A stretch of 64,000 nt of DNA from Microbacterium foliorum (GTDB taxonomy: Bacteria; Actinomycetota; Actinomycetes; Actinomycetales; Microbacteriaceae), in NCBI RefSeq assembly GCF_006385575.1, contig NZ_CP041040.1, positions 3,410,001 through 3,474,000 on the forward strand, given 5' to 3'. The number at the start of each line of letters is the position of its first letter. Within the stretch, counting starts at the first letter, position 1. Below the pieces are notes generated by a model. The model saw only the letters and a list, made by a program, of their open reading frames with translations. It had not been told where the DNA came from and did no database searches. Below, in pieces: positions 59,206 to 64,000 of this stretch. Both the position numbers and the translations under genes were made by a program.

Positions 59206-59986
59206 ACGGGTCCGAAGGCTCATCGATGGCGGTCACGGTCGTCGGTTCGACGTGCAGCGACCCGTCGGCGTCCGCCTTGACCGTGCCCTCGACCTCGACC
59301 CACTGGCCGGTGTCGAACTCTCCGGCGTCGATCGTCACGGGCAGGGTCGCCGGCTGCGCGTCGATCACGCAGTGCGTGATGACGAGTCGCGTGAGGTTGA
59401 CGCCGTCAGCATCCGTCGGGGTGACGAACCCGGTCAGCGTGACCGTCTTGCCGTCGTACGCGGCGGTGTTGGTCGCCGTGGCGAACACGCTCGCCCAGTC
59501 GCCGACTCCGAAGGTCGCGGTGTCGGCGACGCCGAGGGTCACGTCGTCGGCCCCGGCGAACAGGGCGGTCTGCTCGCCGACCCTCGACATCGCGAGCTCG
59601 ACCGACAGCGAGGCGGGAGGCAGCACGAGCGCGGCGATCACGACGCCACTGGCCACGACCCCACCGGTCACCGTGCCGGCCAGGGCGAGGGAGCGTCGGG
59701 GCGACGGCTCGGCATCCGCCTCATGCGCGTCGCCGTGATCGTGTCCGTGGTCGCCCTCTTCGCCGAGCGGCAGCGTGCACGACCAGATCGCGCCCGCGAG
59801 CGTCACGACGGCCGCGGCGCACGCGAACCACACCGATTCGGGGCTGATGTAGAGATTCAGTCGACCGGTCAGACCGAGTCCGAGGGTCACGACAGAGATG
59901 ACGGCGGCGAGGCCGATGCCCAGCCAGCGGGTGGCGAGTGCCCGGGCGCGCGATGGCGCGTCAGAGGTGACTGTGTGATCAGACAA
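59195..59986 (-). CDS. TIGR03943 family protein
   Basis: A 263-residue membrane protein with a TTG start at 59986 overlapping the permease stop by 8 nt. It has helices near 20-40, 48-70 and 105-128, and between them a His-rich loop (DHGHDHGDAHEADAE). The soluble C-terminal half contains VTLTGFVTPTDADGVNLTRL, ITHCVIDAQPATLPVTI and GQWVEVEGTVK, the TIGR03943 family pattern, with a conserved Cys. Members are always found with the neighbouring permease and are thought to handle metal or a similar ligand. Confidence 0.85.
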   Translation of the reverse strand: MSDHTVTSDAPSRARALATRWLGIGLAAVISVVTLGLGLTGRLNLYISPESVWFACAAAVVTLAGAIWSCTLPLGEEGDHGHDHGDAHEADAEPSPRRSLALAGTVTGGVVASGVVIAALVLPPASLSVELAMSRVGEQTALFAGADDVTLGVADTATFGVGDWASVFATATNTAAYDGKTVTLTGFVTPTDADGVNLTRLVITHCVIDAQPATLPVTIDAGEFDTGQWVEVEGTVKADADGSLHVEPTTVTAIDEPSDPYEY

Positions 59987-61013
59987 AGACGTTCACCCCG
60001 ATCCCGATGGCGAAGGCGGCGAACACGACCACGCCGACGATGCCGGCGAGCGTGCGGGTGGTGAACGTCGTGCGCATGAGCGCGAGCATCTTGACGTCGA
60101 CGAGCGGGCCGACGAGCAGGAACGCGACGAGAGCGCCCGACGAGAAGGTCGAGGCGAAGGAGAGTGCGAAGAACGCGTCGACGTTCGAGCAGATCGCGAC
60201 GGTCATCGCGAGCGCCATCATCGCGAGGATCGACAGCACCGGGTTCGAGCCGATGGCCAGCAGCACCTCGCGCGGGATCAGCACCTGCACGGCTCCGGCG
60301 AGCGCCGAGCCGATCACGAGGGCCGGCATGACGGCCCGCAGCTCGATGAGGAACTGCGTCAGGCTGCGGCGAACCGGCGTGCCGTGCTCGTGCGTGACGC
60401 GGTCACAGGTGTCGACGAAGCGCTGCGTGAGCAGCGAGTCGGGCGAGGGGTGGCGGCTGTAGATCCAGCCGATCAGGTTGGCGATCAGGTAGCCGCCGAT
60501 CAGACGGGCGACCAGGATGCCGTCATCGAAGCCGAAGGCCGCGTGCGTGGTGAGGATCACGATCGGGTTCACGATCGGGGCGGCGATCAGGAAGGTCAGC
60601 GCCTCAGCCGGCGCCAGACCGCGCATCATCAGTCCGCGGGCGAACGGCACGTTGCCGCACTCGCACACCGGGATCAGCATGCCCAGCAGCGACAGCACCG
60701 CCCGGCGGGCCCACGCGCGCTTCGGCAGCCAGCGGTGGATCACGTCGGCCGGCAGCCACACCTGCACGACGATCGAGAGCAGCACACCGAGGATCACGAA
60801 CGGCAGCGCCTCGATGAGCACGCTCAGTGCGAGCGTCAGCCCGTCCTGAGCTCTGCTCGGCAGGCTCTCGGCGAAGAGCGTCGGCAGGAATCGGTCGACC
60901 AGGAAGAGCGCGGCCACGATCGCGGCGCCGAGACCCACTCCGATCCACGGCGAGCGCGGCGATCGAGAGGGTCGGTGCGGGTGCACCGACCGTGGAGCGG
61001 CCTGGGTGGTCAC
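59979..61013 (-). CDS. Permease of the SO_0444/DUF318 family
   Basis: A 344-residue polytopic protein with about eight helices. LIPVCECGNVPFARGLMMRG carries the diagnostic Cys-Glu-Cys-Gly in the first half, and IAAPIVNPIVILTTHAAFGF and AICSNVDAFFALSFASTFSS follow in the second half; both halves match the permease (DUF318) family, proposed to export or move divalent metals. The GTG at 61013 overlaps the zur stop (GTGA). The proximity to zur and znu genes supports a role in metal homeostasis. The direction of transport is not determined. Confidence 0.87.
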   Translation of the reverse strand: MTTQAAPRSVHPHRPSRSPRSPWIGVGLGAAIVAALFLVDRFLPTLFAESLPSRAQDGLTLALSVLIEALPFVILGVLLSIVVQVWLPADVIHRWLPKRAWARRAVLSLLGMLIPVCECGNVPFARGLMMRGLAPAEALTFLIAAPIVNPIVILTTHAAFGFDDGILVARLIGGYLIANLIGWIYSRHPSPDSLLTQRFVDTCDRVTHEHGTPVRRSLTQFLIELRAVMPALVIGSALAGAVQVLIPREVLLAIGSNPVLSILAMMALAMTVAICSNVDAFFALSFASTFSSGALVAFLLVGPLVDVKMLALMRTTFTTRTLAGIVGVVVFAAFAIGIGVNVFV

Positions 61014-61426
61014 GCGTTCGCTGCCTCTTCGGCATCGCGCTTGTTGGTGCAGGAGGCGCACAGCCCGAAGATGTCGACGACGTGCGCAGCATCCGTGAAC
61101 CCGTGCAGAGCCGCGGTGCGATGCGCCCACTGCTCGACGTCGGTGGCTTCGATCTCGACGGTGAGACCGCAGTTGCGGCAGATCAGGTGGTGGTGGTGGC
61201 CCTGGGTCGTGCAGGCACGGTAGAGCGCCTCACCCTCGGGGCTCTGCAGCGAGTCGGCATCACCGGCCGCGGCGAGCCCGGCGAGGGCTCGATACACCGT
61301 GGCGAGGCCGATGCCGGTGTTGTCGTCGCGCAGCGAGGCGTGCAGATTCTGCGCGCTGACGAACCCTCGCGCGTCGGCGAGGGCTTCGCGCACTCGATCG
61401 CGCTGCCAGGTGTTCCGCTGAGCCAT
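61010..61426 (-). CDS. zur: Fur-family regulator, probably Zur
   Basis: A 138-residue metal-dependent repressor. The winged helix has VREALADARGFVSAQNLHAS and GIGLATVYRALAGLAAAGDA. The metal-binding part reads CTTQGHHHHLICRNCGLTVE, with one Cys pair in CRNC and the second in CASC near the C-terminus, plus the typical HHHH run. Its position beside znuABC and a permease makes zinc the likely metal, hence Zur. TAGAAT (61434-61439, minus strand) ends 7 nt before the ATG: leaderless. Its targets probably include znuA-znuC-znuB upstream. Confidence 0.9.
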   Translation of the reverse strand: MAQRNTWQRDRVREALADARGFVSAQNLHASLRDDNTGIGLATVYRALAGLAAAGDADSLQSPEGEALYRACTTQGHHHHLICRNCGLTVEIEATDVEQWAHRTAALHGFTDAAHVVDIFGLCASCTNKRDAEEAANA

Positions 61427-61470
61427 ACCCACGATTCTAGGCGCGCCGCCCTTACCGGGCCCTGGGAGCG

Positions 61471-62349
61471 TCAGGCACGCACGCGGAGCACGCCGCCGCG
61501 GGCGCGCTGGATGATCCAGCACACGACGTAGATCGTGAACGACAGCGTCGTGATGTACGGGCTCACCGGCAGCGTGCCGGCGAGGGCGAGCAGGATGCCG
61601 CCGACGGCCGACACGAACCCGAACAGCGCCGCGAGCAGGGGAACGGCCACCGGCCCCGCCGTGATGCGCATCGCGGCGGCCGCGGGAGTGACGAGCAGCG
61701 CCATCACGAGCAGCGCGCCGATGATGTGCACACTGACGGCGACGATCAGGCCGAGCAGCACCATGAACAGCAGGCTCACGGCGCGGGTGGGCACTCCGCG
61801 GGCGGCGGCCGACTCGGGGTCGAGCGAGTCGAAACGCAGCGGGTTCCACATCAGCAGCAGTCCGAGCAGCACCACGATGCTGATGCCGAGCAGCCAGCCG
61901 AGGTCGGGGCTCGAGACCGAGACGATCTGCCCGGTCAGCAGACTGAACCGGTTGGCGCTGCGCCCGTCGTAGAGAGACAGGAAGAGGATGCCGAGGCCGA
62001 GTCCGAACGGCATCAGCACCCCGACGATCGAATTGCGGTCGCGGGCTTTGGCCCCGAGGATGCCGATCAGGATCGCCGCGACGAGCGCTCCACCGAGCGA
62101 GCCGACGACCACGCTGCCGCCGAAGAGCAGTGCGGCGGCGGCACCGGCGAACGACAGCTCGCTGACGCCGTGCACCGCGAACGCGAGGTCGCGCTGCATC
62201 ACGAAGACGCCGATCAGTCCGCCGACGATGCCGAGCACGGCACCGGCGATGATCGAGTTCGCGAGCAGGGCGACGAGCTCGCCGTAGTCCTGGAACGAGA
62301 AGACGTCGCTCCAGTCGACCGCCGGGACGATGCCGGTCATGGCGTTCAT
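61471..62349 (-). CDS. znuB: Zinc/metal ABC transporter permease
   Basis: A 292-residue ABC-3 family membrane protein with about eight helices. FVMQRDLAFAVHGVSELSFA and VLMPFGLGLGILFLSLYDG are conserved segments of the family. It imports Zn2+ or Mn2+ with ZnuC and ZnuA. Its ATG overlaps the ATPase stop (ATGA). An internal ATG 9 nt further in is an alternative. The zur gene follows after a 44-nt gap. Confidence 0.92.
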   Translation of the reverse strand: MNAMTGIVPAVDWSDVFSFQDYGELVALLANSIIAGAVLGIVGGLIGVFVMQRDLAFAVHGVSELSFAGAAAALLFGGSVVVGSLGGALVAAILIGILGAKARDRNSIVGVLMPFGLGLGILFLSLYDGRSANRFSLLTGQIVSVSSPDLGWLLGISIVVLLGLLLMWNPLRFDSLDPESAAARGVPTRAVSLLFMVLLGLIVAVSVHIIGALLVMALLVTPAAAAMRITAGPVAVPLLAALFGFVSAVGGILLALAGTLPVSPYITTLSFTIYVVCWIIQRARGGVLRVRA

Positions 62350-63200
62350 GCGGCACCTCCGTGGTCGTGGTCGTGCGCGTGCTCATGGTGGGGCTCGGCA
62401 TCCGGCACTCCGACGACGACCAGTCGATCACCCGCCCGCAGCACGAACACCGGGGTGCCGTAGAGCTCGGTGAGCACCCGCGTCTGCAGCACCTCTTCGG
62501 GCGTGCCGAGCACGAAGCGGCCACCCGCGATGTAGAGGATGCGGTCGACCCGGCCGAGGATCGGGTTGATGTCGTGCGTCACGAACAGCACGGCGGCGCG
62601 GCGATCACGACGCTGGCGGTCGATGATGTCGGTGATGGCAACCTGGTTGGCGAGGTCGAGGTTCGACAGCGGCTCATCGCACAGCAGCAGGGTCGGCTCA
62701 TCGGCGAGGGCCTGCCCGACCCGCAGTCGCTGCTGCTCTCCGCCAGAGAGCAGCCCCACGCGGCGGTCGGCGTAGTGCGCCGCCCCGACCGATTCGAGCA
62801 GCTGGTCGACCTTGGCCTTGTCGCCGCGGTGCGGGATCGGGAATCCGAAGCGGCTGCCCTGCACCCCGAGCGCCACCAGGTCGCGGGCTCTCATGCTCGT
62901 GTCGGGGGCGAGCGAACGCTGCTGCGGGATGTAGCCGATGCGCGGGTTGCCCTTGCGCACCGGTTCGCCCGCGACCGTGATCTGGCCCGCCGACAGCGGC
63001 TGGAGACCCAGGATGCTGCGCAGCAGCGTGGTCTTGCCCGAACCCGACGGTCCGAGCACTGCGATGAACTCGCCGGGATCGACCGTCAGATCGAGGCCCG
63101 ACCACAGCTCGCGGTCACCGCGCTGGAGTGCGGCTCCACGGATGTCGAGCACCGGGTTCGACTTCTCGGCTCCTGCCCGCGCGTCGGCGGCAGCGCTCAC
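62346..63200 (-). CDS. znuC: Zinc/metal ABC transporter ATP-binding protein
   Basis: A 284-residue ATPase. Walker A is VLGPSGSGKTTLLRSI (about 50-65), the Q-loop is YIPQQRSL, the signature LLSGGEQQRLRVGQAL, Walker B TLLLCDEPLSNLD and the switch His in VTHDI. A C-terminal tail is His-rich (HHEHAHDHDHGG), a common feature of zinc-transport ATPases. The GTG start overlaps the binding-protein stop (GTGA). Confidence 0.93.
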   Translation of the reverse strand: MSAAADARAGAEKSNPVLDIRGAALQRGDRELWSGLDLTVDPGEFIAVLGPSGSGKTTLLRSILGLQPLSAGQITVAGEPVRKGNPRIGYIPQQRSLAPDTSMRARDLVALGVQGSRFGFPIPHRGDKAKVDQLLESVGAAHYADRRVGLLSGGEQQRLRVGQALADEPTLLLCDEPLSNLDLANQVAITDIIDRQRRDRRAAVLFVTHDINPILGRVDRILYIAGGRFVLGTPEEVLQTRVLTELYGTPVFVLRAGDRLVVVGVPDAEPHHEHAHDHDHGGAA

Positions 63201-64000
63201 GACTGGAGCGCGGCGGCGAGGCTCTGGATCGCGTCACTCATCCACTCAGAGTACGACGATCCGTCAGGCAGCAGCTCCGTGAAGGCGACGAGCGGGATGC
63301 CGGCATCCGTTGCGGCATCCTCGACACGCTGCGTCTCGGCTCCGCCGGTCTGCGCATTCGTGAGCACGGCCGCAACATCGCCGCTCTCGACGACGTTGAG
63401 AGTCTCGAGCAGCGTGGCGGGGGCGACATCACTGCCCTCCTCGACCGACTCGGCGAAGCCCTCGGGGGTGACGTCGGTGAGACCGGCGGCCGTGGCGAGG
63501 TAGCCGGGCAGCGGCTCGGTGATGATGACGTTGGCACCGGCGGCATCCGTCTTGAGCGTCTCGAGGTCAGCCTCGAAGCCCTCGAGGTCGGCGACGATCT
63601 CTTCGGCGTTGGCGGTGAACTCCGCCTTGCCGTCGGGGTCGATCTCGGCCAGCTCGTCGGCGATGGCCTCGACGACGTGGACCATCGTGTGCGGGTCGAA
63701 CCACACGTGCTCGTTGAAGCCCTCGATGTGGTCGTGACCCTCGTGGCCCTCTTCGCCCTCGGCGTGGTCGTGCGCCTCGTCTTCTGCGTGCTCGCCTTCG
63801 GCGTGCTCCTCTTCGGAGTGCTCGTCTTCGGCGTGGCCCTCGTTGCCGGGGAAGTCATGCGAGAACTCGACGGCTGTGACCAGGTGGGGGTCGTCGGCAT
63901 CCTGCAGCAGCGTGTCGATGAAGGCGTCGTAGCCGCCGCCGTTCTCGATCACGAGGTCGGCCTTCTGCACCGTCAGGCGGTCACGGGCCGAGGCCTCGTA
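63197..64000 (-). CDS. znuA: Zinc ABC transporter substrate-binding protein (5' part outside window)
   Basis: The C-terminal 267 residues are visible; the start lies beyond the right edge. The frame reads continuously from YEASARDRLTVQKADLVIEN. A long His/Glu/Asp-rich loop (DEHSEEEHAEGEHAEDEAHD) and then HVWFDPHTMVHVVEAIADEL follow, the pattern of high-affinity zinc-binding proteins, where the loop helps to catch zinc. The conserved ITEPLPGYLATAAGL and SVEEGSDVAPATL regions are also present. It is the first gene of znuA-znuC-znuB. Confidence 0.93.
   Translation of the reverse strand, partial: YEASARDRLTVQKADLVIENGGGYDAFIDTLLQDADDPHLVTAVEFSHDFPGNEGHAEDEHSEEEHAEGEHAEDEAHDHAEGEEGHEGHDHIEGFNEHVWFDPHTMVHVVEAIADELAEIDPDGKAEFTANAEEIVADLEGFEADLETLKTDAAGANVIITEPLPGYLATAAGLTDVTPEGFAESVEEGSDVAPATLLETLNVVESGDVAAVLTNAQTGGAETQRVEDAATDAGIPLVAFTELLPDGSSYSEWMSDAIQSLAAALQS

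Overview
The window is high-GC chromosomal DNA from an actinobacterium. It most resembles the Microbacteriaceae, and Microbacterium in particular. The basis is strong G/C bias at third codon positions, a DUF222/HNH protein, an ECF sigma/anti-sigma pair, a class F sortase, the zinc-free forms of ribosomal proteins S14, L28 and L33, a bifunctional-type Dcd, and many genes that look leaderless. No rRNA, integrase, transposase, phage module or CRISPR array is visible.

Layout. 0-3 kb: end of an MFS permease, a cation-diffusion transporter, a DUF222-HNH protein. 3-9 kb: two divergent MarR-like regulators with histidine-rich tails, dcd with two small overlapping genes, tRNA-Gly(CCC), an MDR oxidoreductase with its divergent TetR regulator. 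8-16.5 kb: a membrane-anchored protein, a 9-bp tandem repeat, a mycosin-like protease, an acyl-CoA ligase, a DUF1295 protein, and an operon DUF4397 - sortase F - sigma - anti-sigma. 16.5-24.6 kb: an incomplete carbohydrate locus (DUF5107/TPR protein, AraC regulator, GH35 enzyme, and a cellulase-like gene broken by one in-frame TGA). 24.7-27.3 kb: csbD and a five-gene Asp23/AmaP-type envelope-stress operon. 27.5-42 kb: housekeeping and physiology (isochorismatase-like hydrolase, SDR, SUFU-domain protein, DUF4406/DeoR pair, GPP34, APC permease, CorA, a degenerate serine hydrolase, DUF2470 plus heme oxygenase with a DtxR-like box, a PIF1-type helicase, a CopD-CtaG fusion, HU). 42-46 kb: a TetR/hydrolase pair, a DUF559-type protein and the rpmB-rpmG-rpsN operon, with three copies of a nested palindromic repeat between them. 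46-54.8 kb: a galactoside-utilization locus (GH36, ABC importer, GH42, LacI regulator with two operators). 54.9-56.5 kb: a lower-GC two-gene cassette (HTH protein plus DUF3800-like protein). 56.7-64 kb: a DNA glycosylase, a beta-propeller-like membrane protein and a zinc-homeostasis locus (TIGR03943 protein, permease, zur, znuB, znuC, partial znuA).

How the genes work together. The sugar loci look like import and hydrolysis modules each controlled by a divergent regulator. The right-hand end couples zinc uptake, its Fur-type regulator and a permease pair that is probably metal-related. The most unusual items are the triple nested palindromes, the HTH/DUF3800-like cassette, the histidine-tailed MarR-like pair, the 9-bp tandem repeat, the TGA-broken glycosidase, and a recurring promoter layout in which a TANNNT hexamer ends 6-7 nt before the start codon.
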